A stretch of 35,920 nucleotides of DNA from JAAEKA01 sp049299095 (GTDB lineage: Bacteria; Chloroflexota; Anaerolineae; JAAEKA01): contig JBAQWV010000111.1 of NCBI GenBank assembly GCA_049299095.1, forward strand, positions 1 through 35,920, written 5' to 3'. Shown here piece by piece: positions 16,898 to 26,840 of the stretch. The notes beneath the pieces were generated by a model. It had not been told where the DNA came from, made no database searches, and was given only the letters and a program-made list of their open reading frames with translations. Every line of letters begins with the position of its first letter. Position 1 is the first letter of the stretch. The translations under genes and the position numbers were made by a program.

Positions 16898-17647
16898 TCA
16901 GACGGGAAAAGTGACCGTCATGCGGCGCACTTCGTCGGTTTGGGTATCGCCGCGCACAGCCACCAGGACAAGGGTCATATCATCTGCCGGACGGCCCTGA
17001 TCCAGTGTCCAGGCTTCATACAGCAGCGCGTCAGCCAATGCCTGCGGATCAATTGGTCCGGCTTTCAGCAGATCAACAGTGCGTGCGGCGATGTGAAAAC
17101 GCTGACTAGTACGCTCGCCAGCCGTCCACACGCCGTCAGTGAACATCAATACAGTGGTGTCGGCTTCCAGCGCCAGTTCGTTGATCACGGGCTTGGTGCG
17201 GGCATGGATGCCAATGGCTTCGCTTGGCTCGTTGAAAATTTGCCAGCCATCGGGTGAGACCCGGCCCATCCAGTTGGGGTTGTAGACCAGCAGCGGGCAG
17301 TGACTGTTGCGCGAAAGCACCAGTGTGCGGCTGTCGAGGTCAATCGAAGCCAGGTTGAGCGTGGCCGACACCTGACCGCCGCGCAGGGTGCGCAGGTAAT
17401 CATGGGCCGCGCGGGCTGCTGCGCCGTCGCGCACACCATCAGCCAGCAGAGCCACCACCTTGCGCACTACCGCGTTGCTGATGGTTTTCGCGCCCTTGCC
17501 GCTACGTTGACCGTCGGCCATCGCCACGGAAATGCCGCCATGTGGACGCTCAACGACTTCTACGGTGTCGCCGCTCTCGCTGGTGGCATATTTACCGATC
17601 TTGGCGACTGCAATTGTCACCTGCAAACCAGAACGCACAGCAACCAC
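16898..17647 (-). CDS. PP2C/SpoIIE-type serine/threonine phosphatase
   Basis: About 249 residues, soluble. Metal-binding and core motifs of the PP2C family are visible: ISVAMADGQRSGKGAKTISN near the start, VLMFTDGVWTAGER in the middle and RPADDMTLVLVAV near the end. It should remove phosphate from Ser/Thr of partner proteins. The open frame runs back to 17851, but that part overlaps the well-supported upstream gene in another frame. The most likely start is GTG 17647, 14 nt after the upstream stop, with GAGG five bases before it; a second GTG at 17638 is possible. No sensor domain is attached, so its input probably comes from neighbours. Confidence 0.82.
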   Translation of the reverse strand: MVAVRSGLQVTIAVAKIGKYATSESGDTVEVVERPHGGISVAMADGQRSGKGAKTISNAVVRKVVALLADGVRDGAAARAAHDYLRTLRGGQVSATLNLASIDLDSRTLVLSRNSHCPLLVYNPNWMGRVSPDGWQIFNEPSEAIGIHARTKPVINELALEADTTVLMFTDGVWTAGERTSQRFHIAARTVDLLKAGPIDPQALADALLYEAWTLDQGRPADDMTLVLVAVRGDTQTDEVRRMTVTFPV

Positions 17648-17661
17648 ACGCGCCTCGGTTT

Positions 17662-19455
17662 CTAGTTGGCCGGTGTCGTGGCCGTCGGCGTTGGCGTTGG
17701 CGTCCACGTCGCGGTCGGCGTCCAGGTGGCGGTCGGGGTTGCCGTAGCCGCGCTGGTCACAACCGGCGTAAAGGTGGGGGTGGGCAAGACCACCCGCACG
17801 GTGAAAGTATTGACGTAGCTTTGGAAGGGCGGGCTGGCACAGGTGGAGCAAATTCCGCTGACATTGATCGTGGCCTGATCACCGTCATACAGCACCGAAG
17901 GCACGCGGAAATTCACTGACACGGTATCCCGCGCGCCGGCGGCCAGCGTGCGGGCAGGCGGCTGATCACCAAACTCACAGTCGTTATTCCAGCAGAAAAA
18001 GACACCCCAGCCGGAAGGTACGGTTTGTGATTTGGTCAGGCGGTATTCAGCCGGGCGATTACCCACGTTGCGCACCTGCACCTGGAACAGAGTACAACCA
18101 CTGCCCGTACGACAAGCTGAATCTTGTCCGCTGATGGTGGTTGTACTGAGGTCTTGGGCAAAGGTCATGTTGATGTACGGCGTCGAGGTCGGCGTCGGCG
18201 TGATGGTGGGGGTGGCTGTAGGTGATGGCAGCGCCACGGTGACGGTACGCGACTCCTCACGCACCGTATTGTCGGGCATGATCATGCGCAACACATAGGT
18301 GGTGGTGGTGGTTGGATTCACTGCTTTAGTCCCTGTTGGACCGTTGATCGGTTGGCCATTGATGTACATGGCCTTGACGCCGCGCACCGTCCAGCTTAAA
18401 GTGGCCGTTTCGCCATAAGGCACGCTGGTTGGACTGACAGTAAAGGTGGCAGAAAACGGCTCCAGCGCCGAAGTTGGGGTAGCAGCAGGCGTTATAGTCC
18501 CAACTGGTGTAGCTGTCGTCACCGGAGTCACCGCTTGGGTCGCCGCCTGAGTTGCGACTGGGCGGGTCGGCGTTGGTTGTTGTGTAAAGGGTGTGTTGGT
18601 GGGAAAGGGTGTCGACGTATCGCGCGGCGTCGGCGTGGCAAAGGGCGTCCACGTTGGCGTCATAGTTGGCAAATCCTGTGGTGTTGGCGACTCAACGAAG
18701 GCGAACGGGGTCGCCGTGGGTGTTTCGACCCCAGGAGACACCGCTGTCTGGGTGTTGTCCAGCGCGATCTGTGTTACCAGCGCTGACACGGCGGTAGCGG
18801 TCTGGGCGAGCGCTTCAGGGGTCGGCGTGGCAATGACAACAATGCCGCCACCCGTGCCGGGAACCGGTGTTCCGGTAACGTTCGCCTCAATCAGCGGTGT
18901 AATCGAAGGCTGCAAGGCCAATTGGCTGGATAACGCGCGCCAACCGAGCAGACCCGCGCTGACCAGCCCGCAGCCCATCAATACCGCCACCATCGTACCC
19001 GCGGCCAGCAGTAAAGGCCACACGGGGCGTCGCGCGCGTCCGCCGGTGTTCAAGGCAGGGGGCACAAAGGGCGGTGGCGGCGGGGGCGGTGTTGTCGCTT
19101 CCGTCTGCCACGGATCTGCTGAGGCGGTCTCGCTCCAGGTTAACTCCGCGGAGCTGCTGACCGGCGCAGCCGGTGTGCTTTCTCCCCACACCAGATAATC
19201 ATCGTCGGTAATTGGCGTCGTTTCCGCAGCGACGGTCGCGGCTGTCGGCTCATCCTGCAATTGCAAAAGTGCGCGGCGCGATTGAAAACGTGGGCAGCGC
19301 TCTTTGTGTCCGCCCAAACAGAAAAAGGTCTGTTCGTTGAGCGGGACCGACTGCGGCGACCGCGACGCGTAACAGCGATTATCGTAGCTGGGATAAGTCA
19401 GGTACGCACCTTGTTCATCAACCAGACCTAACAGCGGGCAGACTTCGTTTTCCAT
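17662..19455 (-). CDS. Membrane-anchored protein: Cys4 domain, TM helix, Thr/Pro linker, Ig-like domain
   Basis: 597 residues, function unknown. The cytoplasmic N-terminus has a four-Cys module (CPLLGLVDEQG, NRCYA, FFCLGG, RCPRF; Cys near 6, 28, 46, 54) that could hold zinc or an Fe-S cluster. Similar modules precede a TM helix in many Chloroflexota proteins, from memory. After a disordered stretch with a polyproline run comes a TM helix (about 146-171), then a long Thr/Pro/Ala linker. Next is an Ig-like domain (FTVSPTSVPYGETATLSWTV to TTTTTYVL) and a beta-rich domain with Cys pairs (FFCWNNDCEFG, GICSTCAS). It ends in Thr/Pro repeats. ATG 19455 is preferred over an adjacent TTG by its AAGGA spacing. 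It follows cca by 13 nt and precedes the phosphatase. Topology suggests an outside sensor or surface protein with a metal-binding inside end. Confidence 0.82.
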   Translation of the reverse strand: MENEVCPLLGLVDEQGAYLTYPSYDNRCYASRSPQSVPLNEQTFFCLGGHKERCPRFQSRRALLQLQDEPTAATVAAETTPITDDDYLVWGESTPAAPVSSSAELTWSETASADPWQTEATTPPPPPPPFVPPALNTGGRARRPVWPLLLAAGTMVAVLMGCGLVSAGLLGWRALSSQLALQPSITPLIEANVTGTPVPGTGGGIVVIATPTPEALAQTATAVSALVTQIALDNTQTAVSPGVETPTATPFAFVESPTPQDLPTMTPTWTPFATPTPRDTSTPFPTNTPFTQQPTPTRPVATQAATQAVTPVTTATPVGTITPAATPTSALEPFSATFTVSPTSVPYGETATLSWTVRGVKAMYINGQPINGPTGTKAVNPTTTTTYVLRMIMPDNTVREESRTVTVALPSPTATPTITPTPTSTPYINMTFAQDLSTTTISGQDSACRTGSGCTLFQVQVRNVGNRPAEYRLTKSQTVPSGWGVFFCWNNDCEFGDQPPARTLAAGARDTVSVNFRVPSVLYDGDQATINVSGICSTCASPPFQSYVNTFTVRVVLPTPTFTPVVTSAATATPTATWTPTATWTPTPTPTATTPAN

Positions 19456-19468
19456 CAATACGTCCTTG

Positions 19469-21007
19469 CTATTGCACTATTCCGGTTTCAACCATCTCTG
19501 TCGCCAGCAACAGCGCCTGCGCGCGGGTGTGAACTTCACCCGCGGCCTGTGCTTCCACCACCAACATCAACAGGTTACCGACCTGCGGGCCTGGCGTCAG
19601 GCCAAGCGCCGTCATTATATCATATCCGCTCAACAACGGCACAGGCTGCACTATTTCGTCGAAGTGAGAAAAATACGCTTCTAACAAGCTGTTGACCACA
19701 GCCAGTTGGTGCTGCCAGTGCGGCAGTGGCAGCGTTGGCCCGGCCATGCCGCGCCCATCAGCCAGGCTGAGCAGCGCAGTTTCGACACCAGCTGCGCCCA
19801 ACGCCCGATAAAAGCGAAAGATGGCACGGCGGCTGGGCAGCTCCGGCGCGGCAGCCAGATGATGGGGGCGCATGTGCCCGCTTGCCACGGTGCTGACCAG
19901 GTTGATCTGTGCATCGCTGAAGCGCAGCCGCTGCAATGCCGCTTGAGCCAGTTGGGCGCTCACGGCTTCGTGGCCGATAAACTGCACCTGCGGCGGCCCA
20001 CCCTCCAGCGACGGCGTGACGCTGCGCGTGGCGGGCTTGCCCCAATCATGACAAAGAGCCAGCCACGGCCACAGATCGCCGCGCGTCACATTCTGGTTCA
20101 GCGGTTGCTGTTTGTGCGCAGCCAATTCGGTGCGCCACGGTAACAGGACCGCGCTGGCTGCTTCGTCCCATGCGTCGCGTGGTTCGGCCCGACCCACGAT
20201 CCAGTCAGCCAGCCAGGCAAACTGCTCCAACGTCTGGCCGGTATGCTCGAAGAGGTCGTAGATGTGCGGCGCAGGCTGGAGAACGCCTTGCAGCGCGGCA
20301 GCTTCCGGCAGCGCTGCGGTCAATAAACCCAGCTCGGCCCAGTGCTGCAACGAGCGCCAAGGTTGGGGCGCAAGCAAGGTGCGCATCAATTCGTCGCGCA
20401 CCCGCTCGTGGGAAATCGTCACCAAGCGCGGCGCGTACTGATGAATTTGCGCGGCGGTGTCAGCCTCTAGACGAAATCGCCAGGCAGACAGTTCCGCCAA
20501 CAATCGCACTGCCCGCAGCCCGCGCAGCGGGTCGCTGGATAAAGCGTGCGGGCTGGCCACACGCAGAGTGCGCGCGTCCAGGTCAGCCAGGCCACCGGTG
20601 ACATCAAACACCTGTGCCGTGTTGGTTTCGATATGCGCGGCCAGTGCATTGATGGTAAAATCGCGCGCAGCGAGATCCTCGGCCAGGCTGGCACCGCGCC
20701 AGCGTGCCACATCCAGCACCAATTGCCCGCCCGCAGGGTCGCTGAGAAGCACGCGCCCAATGTCGCGCTCGGTGTCGAGAGGAAAGAAAGCGCCACCAAG
20801 CTCGTCCGCGATACGGCGGGCCGTGGCGAGAGCGTTGTGCGCCACCACAAGATCGAGATCGTGCAGAGGTCGGCCCAACAGAGCATCGCGCACCGATCCT
20901 CCCACCAGCACCAGCGGATCGAGCCAGACCTTGATGCGGGTCAGCACCTCAACGGCAAACGTATCTTGCAAGCTGGACAGATCAAGCGTGGTCGCTGGTG
21001 GTATCAT
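19469..21007 (-). CDS. CCA-adding-type tRNA nucleotidyltransferase with HD-like domain
   Basis: 512 residues, class II nucleotidyltransferase fold. The catalytic head has VGGSVRDALLGRPLHDLDLVV with the metal-binding DxD, then DFTINALA and SDPLRGLRAVRLLAEL for nucleotide recognition. The C-terminal half carries HD-type elements (FEHTGQTLEQF, CHDWGKPATR, IGHEAVSAQLAQ). It should build or repair the tRNA 3' CCA end, or add only A or CC if paired with a second enzyme; sequence alone does not decide. I chose ATG 21007 (MIPPATTLDL), which overlaps the small upstream gene by 26 bases. The frame runs open to 21100, but that extension is not family-like. No strong ribosome site is seen, which fits translational coupling. 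Confidence 0.88.
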   Translation of the reverse strand: MIPPATTLDLSSLQDTFAVEVLTRIKVWLDPLVLVGGSVRDALLGRPLHDLDLVVAHNALATARRIADELGGAFFPLDTERDIGRVLLSDPAGGQLVLDVARWRGASLAEDLAARDFTINALAAHIETNTAQVFDVTGGLADLDARTLRVASPHALSSDPLRGLRAVRLLAELSAWRFRLEADTAAQIHQYAPRLVTISHERVRDELMRTLLAPQPWRSLQHWAELGLLTAALPEAAALQGVLQPAPHIYDLFEHTGQTLEQFAWLADWIVGRAEPRDAWDEAASAVLLPWRTELAAHKQQPLNQNVTRGDLWPWLALCHDWGKPATRSVTPSLEGGPPQVQFIGHEAVSAQLAQAALQRLRFSDAQINLVSTVASGHMRPHHLAAAPELPSRRAIFRFYRALGAAGVETALLSLADGRGMAGPTLPLPHWQHQLAVVNSLLEAYFSHFDEIVQPVPLLSGYDIMTALGLTPGPQVGNLLMLVVEAQAAGEVHTRAQALLLATEMVETGIVQ

Positions 21008-21209
21008 CGGGTTCAACCGGTGGAACGAAAAGAGTCTGACTGATGCGTTCACGCGGGCGGCTGTGCCGCGCGGCCAGTTGTGCAGCTTCAGCACTGACAC
21101 CTACCCCGGCCACCTGGCGGCCAATCAAGGCCACCCAACGGCCACGGTACGCGGACAAATCCAGCGGAAAGGTGGGCTGGGGATCGGATGAGGTTGGGCT
21201 GGAGGACAT
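20982..21209 (-). CDS. Small DUF5678-like protein
   Basis: 75 residues. The core DLSAYRGRWVALIGRQVAGVG...EAAQLAARHSRPRERISQTLFVP has the pattern of short DUF5678-type proteins (Y-x-G-x-W-V-A, then an Ala-rich helix and a final V-x-V-P strand). Function unknown, probably cytoplasmic. GGGAG sits about nine bases before the ATG at 21209, and a near-consensus promoter lies about 60 nt upstream, so this is the first gene of the run that includes cca. Its end overlaps the cca start in another frame. Family naming is from memory. Confidence 0.75.
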   Translation of the reverse strand: MSSSPTSSDPQPTFPLDLSAYRGRWVALIGRQVAGVGVSAEAAQLAARHSRPRERISQTLFVPPVEPDDTTSDHA

Positions 21210-21269
21210 AGGCCGTTACTCCCGCTAGGCAAACAGGCTGTGCGCACGCGCCAAATACGCACTAGGGGG

Positions 21270-21298
21270 AGAATACGTTGTTTGCGATCAATTGTCAA
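21270..21298 (-). promoter_or_regulatory. Promoter of the DUF5678-cca operon
   Basis: On the minus strand a perfect TTGACA (21298-21293) and TATTCT (21275-21270) are 17 bp apart. The start is near 21263. Confidence 0.82.
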
Positions 21299-21367
21299 AT
21301 CGAATTTTGTAAGAGTAATAAAAACGTAGGGGTTTCGCCAGGCCGACCGCGGGGAAATGCTGGCAAC

Positions 21368-21402
21368 AAAAAGGAGTTGAACCTCTGCAAGGCTCAACTC
21401 CT
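21368..21402 (-). terminator. Intrinsic terminator of sucCD
   Basis: AGGAGTTGA (21372-21380) pairs with TCAACTCCT (21394-21402), with three more pairs inside after one mismatch and a small loop. On the minus strand a run of five T follows. It lies 21 nt after the sucD stop. Confidence 0.82.
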
Positions 21403-21423
21403 CGTTGTGATCAGACGTGTAGC

Positions 21424-22296
21424 TTAGCGGCCAATGTTGGCGGCTACCAGCTCGGCAATATCGGTGGGTTGCTTCGCCATGCGCACACCTGCGGCTTCCA
21501 GCGCCTTGACCTTTTCGGCCGCGGTGCCCTTGCCACCGGAGATGATCGCGCCGGCGTGGCCCATGCGTCGTCCGGGGGGTGCGGTCTGTCCGGCGATGAA
21601 GCCGGTGACTGGCTTGGTCATGAAGTCGCGGATGAAACGGGCGGCCTCTTCTTCGTCGGTGCCGCCGATCTCGCCGATCATCACCACCTGCTCGGTGTCG
21701 GGGTCGGCCTCGAACAGTTCGAGGATGTCCACGAAGGTGGAGCCGATGATCGGGTCACCGCCGATGCCCACTGCGGTGGACTGGCCGATGCCGCGGGCGC
21801 TGAGGGCCGCGACGACTTCGTAAGTGAGCGTTCCGCTGCGACTGACCACGCCGACGTTGCCGGGGATGTGGATGTGGCCGGGCATAATGCCTACCTTGGC
21901 CTCGCCGGGGGTGATCAAGCCGGGGCAGTTGGGGCCGATCAGCCGCGCGTCCATGTGGTCAATGTAGGAGCGCACGCGCACCATGTCCAGCGTCGGCACG
22001 CCCTCGGTGATGCAGATGACCAGATCAATCCCGGCATCTACAGCTTCCAGAATGGCATCCGCGGAAAATGGTGCGGGCACATAGATGATCGAGGTGTTGG
22101 CTTCGGTGGCGCGCACGGCATCGCGCACGCTGTCGAAGACCGGCACGCCCACTGCCCACTGGCCGCCCTTGCCGGGGGTCACACCGCCCACCACATTGGT
22201 GCCGTAGGCAATCATCTGCTCGGCGTGAAACATGCCTTCGCGGCCGGTGATGCCCTGAACGATTAAGCGGGTATCGTTGTTAACCAGAATACTCAT
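21424..22296 (-). CDS. sucD: Succinyl-CoA synthetase (ADP-forming), alpha subunit
   Basis: This subunit binds CoA and carries the phosphohistidine in the reaction succinyl-CoA + ADP/GDP + Pi to succinate + CoA + ATP/GTP. The 290-residue length is standard. Visible are the N-terminal TGREGMFHAEQMIAYGTNVVGGV, the GPNCPGLITPGEAKVGIMPG segment, SRSGTLTYEVV, the IGEIGGTDEEEAA motif and the active His in RRMGHAGAIISGGKGTA. It begins 11 nt after sucC and is the second gene of the operon. GGGGA precedes the ATG. Confidence 0.97.
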   Translation of the reverse strand: MSILVNNDTRLIVQGITGREGMFHAEQMIAYGTNVVGGVTPGKGGQWAVGVPVFDSVRDAVRATEANTSIIYVPAPFSADAILEAVDAGIDLVICITEGVPTLDMVRVRSYIDHMDARLIGPNCPGLITPGEAKVGIMPGHIHIPGNVGVVSRSGTLTYEVVAALSARGIGQSTAVGIGGDPIIGSTFVDILELFEADPDTEQVVMIGEIGGTDEEEAARFIRDFMTKPVTGFIAGQTAPPGRRMGHAGAIISGGKGTAAEKVKALEAAGVRMAKQPTDIAELVAANIGR

Positions 22297-22307
22297 GGTT
22301 TTCCCCT

Positions 22308-23441
22308 TTACTTGGACGCGGCGGCCACAGCCTTCTGCGCCGCCTCTGCCAGGGTGGTGGCAGTTTCCATGTGGGCGTCGGCCAGGATTGCGCGCCCTTC
22401 TTCTTCGTTGGTGCCAACCAGCCGCACCACCATCGGCACTGTGGCGCCGACCTGATCGAGCGCAACCACTACGCCACGCGCTACTTCATCGCAGCGGGTG
22501 ATGCCGCCGAAGATGTTGATCAATACCGTGTTGACGTTGGGGTCAGACAGGATGATGCGCAGCGCAGCAGCCACGCGCTCTGCCGTGGCACCGCCGCCGA
22601 TGTCGAGGAAGTTGGCCGGCTCGCCACCATACAATTTGATCATGTCCATAGTCGCCATGGACAGACCCGCGCCGTTGACCATGCAGCCAATCGTGCCGTC
22701 GAGTTTGACATAGCTCAAGTCAGAGCGCCGCGCTTCCACCTCGCTGGGATCGTCTTCCGAGGAATCGCGCATTTCGGCCAACGCTTTCTGGCGATACAGT
22801 GCGTTGTCGTCAATTGACATCTTGCCATCCACTGCCAGCAGCTTGCCGTCGCCCGTTACCACCAACGGATTGATCTCCGCGAGCGAGGCGTCGCTGTTGA
22901 CAAAGGCGTTGTACAGGCCAGTGGCGATCTGGGCGAAGGAGCGGCTCAGCTCGCGCGGAATGCCCAACGACGTGGCTAGATCGGTCGCCTGATAGACACG
23001 AAAACCCACGCAGGGGTCAATCGCGACCCGATGAATCTTTTCCGGCGTGGTGGCGGCTACTTCTTCGATGTCTACACCACCTTCGCTGGAGCCCATCATC
23101 ACCACGCGGCGACGTGCGCGGTCAATGACCAAACCGAGATAGATTTCGTCCTTGATGTCGGCAGCTTCGTCTACCAAAACTTTGGTGACGGTCAGCCCCT
23201 TAATGTCCATGCCCAAGATGGCCTTGGCCTTCTCTTCGGCGTCGTCTTTGTCAACCGCCAGCTTGATGCCGCCAGCCTTGCCGCGACCACCAACCAACAC
23301 CTGCGATTTGATGACGACCTTGCCGCCCAGCTTGCCCGCAATGTCGCGTGCTTCCGCCGGGGTAGTTGCCACCTCGCCTTTGGGGATCGGTATGCCGTAC
23401 TGCGCGAAGATGCGCTTGGATTGATATTCGTGGAGATTCAA
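22308..23441 (-). CDS. sucC: Succinyl-CoA synthetase, beta subunit
   Basis: This subunit provides the ATP-grasp nucleotide site and binds succinate. The 377 residues are slightly shorter than the E. coli protein (388). Present are the start MNLHEYQSKRIFAQYGIP, KSQVLVGGRGKAGGIKLA, EINPLVVTGDGKLLAVDGKM, NGAGLSMATMDMIKLYGG and NIFGGITRCDEVARG. The start codon is TTG (23441), supported by a perfect AGGAGG five bases upstream and by the conserved NLHEYQ that follows at once. Nucleotide preference (ADP or GDP) was not judged. It is the first gene of sucCD, from a promoter at 23534-23562. Confidence 0.97.
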   Translation of the reverse strand: MNLHEYQSKRIFAQYGIPIPKGEVATTPAEARDIAGKLGGKVVIKSQVLVGGRGKAGGIKLAVDKDDAEEKAKAILGMDIKGLTVTKVLVDEAADIKDEIYLGLVIDRARRRVVMMGSSEGGVDIEEVAATTPEKIHRVAIDPCVGFRVYQATDLATSLGIPRELSRSFAQIATGLYNAFVNSDASLAEINPLVVTGDGKLLAVDGKMSIDDNALYRQKALAEMRDSSEDDPSEVEARRSDLSYVKLDGTIGCMVNGAGLSMATMDMIKLYGGEPANFLDIGGGATAERVAAALRIILSDPNVNTVLINIFGGITRCDEVARGVVVALDQVGATVPMVVRLVGTNEEEGRAILADAHMETATTLAEAAQKAVAAASK

Positions 23442-23533
23442 AATGCCCTCCTGTGGCCATGTCTCTCACTACCGACGGGGACTGAATGGGTGTAGCCGGC
23501 CATGCCCCGTTGCGTGACCGGCTGATTGTGTCT

Positions 23534-23562
23534 ATTATAACATGCTGCACGCCGCGCGCCAA
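23534..23562 (-). promoter_or_regulatory. Promoter of sucCD
   Basis: On the minus strand TTGGCG (23562-23557) and a perfect TATAAT (23539-23534) are 17 bp apart. The leader of about 85 nt can form an AGCCGG/CCGGCT stem (23494-23499; 23518-23523). Confidence 0.75.
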
Positions 23563-23580
23563 AGCCCGCAGGTTTTCGCG

Positions 23581-24999
<1,419 letters not shown>

Positions 25000-25006
25000 G
25001 ATTACC

Positions 25007-26671
25007 TCACTTGCAAATCAACATGGGTTGGCGGCTTTCGCGCAACAATTGATCCACTGCGCTGCCCAGCATAGCTTCCCACACCGGGCTGTAGCCATAG
25101 CCACCTAAAATCAGCAAATCGGCCTGCTGCTCCGCGGCAGCTTGCAGGATGCTGTCTACGACAGGGCCAGGTCGGGTCAACAACGTGGCCTGCACTGTGC
25201 GCTCTTGCAGATAGCTTTGCGCGGCGGCCAGAGTTTCATCGGAGGTGCGCGCGGTTTCCAGCACGGTCAGCACTGTCAACGGCATCTGCCAGCGCGTCGC
25301 CAGATACGCGGCAATGGTCAGCGCCTCCCAGGCGCGCGGGCTGCCATCAAAGGCTAGCAGGGCGCGGCTCAACGGCGACACCTGGGGCACAGCCAGCACA
25401 GGCCGGCTGCATTGATGTACCAGGGTGCGAAAGCCGGAACGCATTTTGCCGGACAGCCCACGCCCCGGTGGATAGGCCAGGTTGGCAACTACCAGATCGG
25501 TCCAATGGGCGCGCTGACAAATGGTGCGCGCGACCGGTCCGACTTCAACTACCAGTTGCCCTGCCACACCCGCAGCCTGACAGCGTCGCTCGAATTCAGT
25601 CCGCACAACCTCGGCACGCTGGGTGCCGACTTCGTTGGCGGAACGTACTACATGGAAGCCGTGCAACTCGGAGCCTTCCCGTTGCGCCACGATCAGCGCC
25701 TGTTCCAGCGCCAGCCAGCCGCGTTCGGAACCACTGATCGGCACAAGAATGTCGGGAAAGAGCCGCAGATGGTTGAAGGTCTCTTCGTCCACCACTTCAG
25801 GCAGTTCCACCGCGCGCCGTCGCCGCTGCCGTTCGATCAGTTCACCGGCGACACGCTGGGGCCGCACCAGCCAGCCCACCTGCTCCTCTAGCTCTTCCTG
25901 CCGCTCAGAAACCCACATAAACAGGTCGGCCTCGGTGCGGCCGGGGAAGGCGGCCATCAGATCGCGCTCGCGGATGATGCGGATCATCGGCAGGTAAACC
26001 GCATCGTACCAGGCCGCGGCGGCCTCGTAGAGCGGCACAGTGCGCCCCGTGCGCTGCGTCATTGCCTTCTGGTAGGCTTCGATCTGCTCCTCCAGCTTGC
26101 GGTATTGTCCCGGCGCGGTGACGAGCAAATCCAGCCCGGGCCGCGTTTGATCGAGATCGGTGCGCGCCAGGAATTGGGCATAGCGTGCCTTGATGATTAA
26201 CTCGTCCGGCTGCACATCGTCCGAGAGCGGCACGCGCGAATGAACCTCGGTGACGTAGGCCTGGATGGTCTGCGCGCCCAACTGACGCGCCACCGACACG
26301 CGATGATTGCCATCGAGAACAAAATAGACATCACCCAACTGGTAAACTTCAATCGGTGGCATACCGCCCTGGTACAACGCCTTCAGCTTGACGTTGACCC
26401 AACGGTTTTTATCGCTTTCGTGGCGGGGAAGAAAGGAGCGGGTAAAATCATTGTAGCGCCCCACGCTGCCAACGATGGCATCGAGTGCGATTTCCTGCAA
26501 ACCGCGGCTGATAGTGGCATCTGGCTGCAATAAATCCTGAATGATCTCATAGGAAAGTAGATCATCCGACTTGCCAGTGAGCCGCGCTTTCATGTCCTGC
26601 AAGGCAGCACGCCGCCGGACATCTTCAAAATCACGCAATACTGCTGCATAAGCCAGATCGTTAGTTGTCAT
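25007..26671 (-). CDS. ParB-like / DUF4032-like / double universal stress protein fusion
   Basis: 554 residues, cytoplasmic. Residues about 85-145 form a ParB/RepB-like domain (WVNVKLKALYQGGMPPIEVY..GDVYFVLDGNHRVSVARQLG) with the conserved D-G-N-H-R. About 180-275 resembles DUF4032 (APGQYRKLEEQIEAY, WYDAVYLPMIRIIRERDL, FPGRTEADLFMWV). Two UspA domains follow (about 305-430 and 435-554). The second keeps the ATP-binding pattern G-x2-G-x9-G-S (GGYGYSPVWEAMLGS); the first does not. The ParB-like part today often binds CTP or acts as a nuclease-like sensor, so a nucleotide-sensing stress regulator is possible but unproven. It has its own promoter and leads into the PQQ dehydrogenase gene. No clear ribosome site precedes ATG 26671. 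Confidence 0.85.
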   Translation of the reverse strand: MTTNDLAYAAVLRDFEDVRRRAALQDMKARLTGKSDDLLSYEIIQDLLQPDATISRGLQEIALDAIVGSVGRYNDFTRSFLPRHESDKNRWVNVKLKALYQGGMPPIEVYQLGDVYFVLDGNHRVSVARQLGAQTIQAYVTEVHSRVPLSDDVQPDELIIKARYAQFLARTDLDQTRPGLDLLVTAPGQYRKLEEQIEAYQKAMTQRTGRTVPLYEAAAAWYDAVYLPMIRIIRERDLMAAFPGRTEADLFMWVSERQEELEEQVGWLVRPQRVAGELIERQRRRRAVELPEVVDEETFNHLRLFPDILVPISGSERGWLALEQALIVAQREGSELHGFHVVRSANEVGTQRAEVVRTEFERRCQAAGVAGQLVVEVGPVARTICQRAHWTDLVVANLAYPPGRGLSGKMRSGFRTLVHQCSRPVLAVPQVSPLSRALLAFDGSPRAWEALTIAAYLATRWQMPLTVLTVLETARTSDETLAAAQSYLQERTVQATLLTRPGPVVDSILQAAAEQQADLLILGGYGYSPVWEAMLGSAVDQLLRESRQPMLICK

Positions 26672-26725
26672 TGTCAGACCATGTGCGCCGCCGTTGGCGC
26701 TGTTTGCAAGGATTGTCTGCTTCCG

Positions 26726-26753
26726 ATTATCGCTAGCTCGGCAGGTTGGTCAA
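26726..26753 (-). promoter_or_regulatory. Promoter of the USP-PQQ dehydrogenase operon
   Basis: On the minus strand TTGACC (26753-26748) and GATAAT (26731-26726) are 16 bp apart, with a leader of about 50 nt to the USP gene. Confidence 0.6.
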
Positions 26754-26840
26754 GTTGGCATACTCAGGGCGACAAGAAACACGACAGACAACGCTTCAAA
26801 AAAGCAGCCGCTGCGCTGACATTGCCGATGCTGCGATAGC

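Noticed and set aside
17648..17851. Upstream extension of the PP2C frame
   Set aside because: It overlaps the end of the Thr/Pro-rich gene in another frame and its sequence is low-complexity shadow.
18180..18810. Repeat array resembling a minisatellite or CRISPR
   Set aside because: It is coding sequence for Thr/Pro-rich linkers with irregular units and no spacers.
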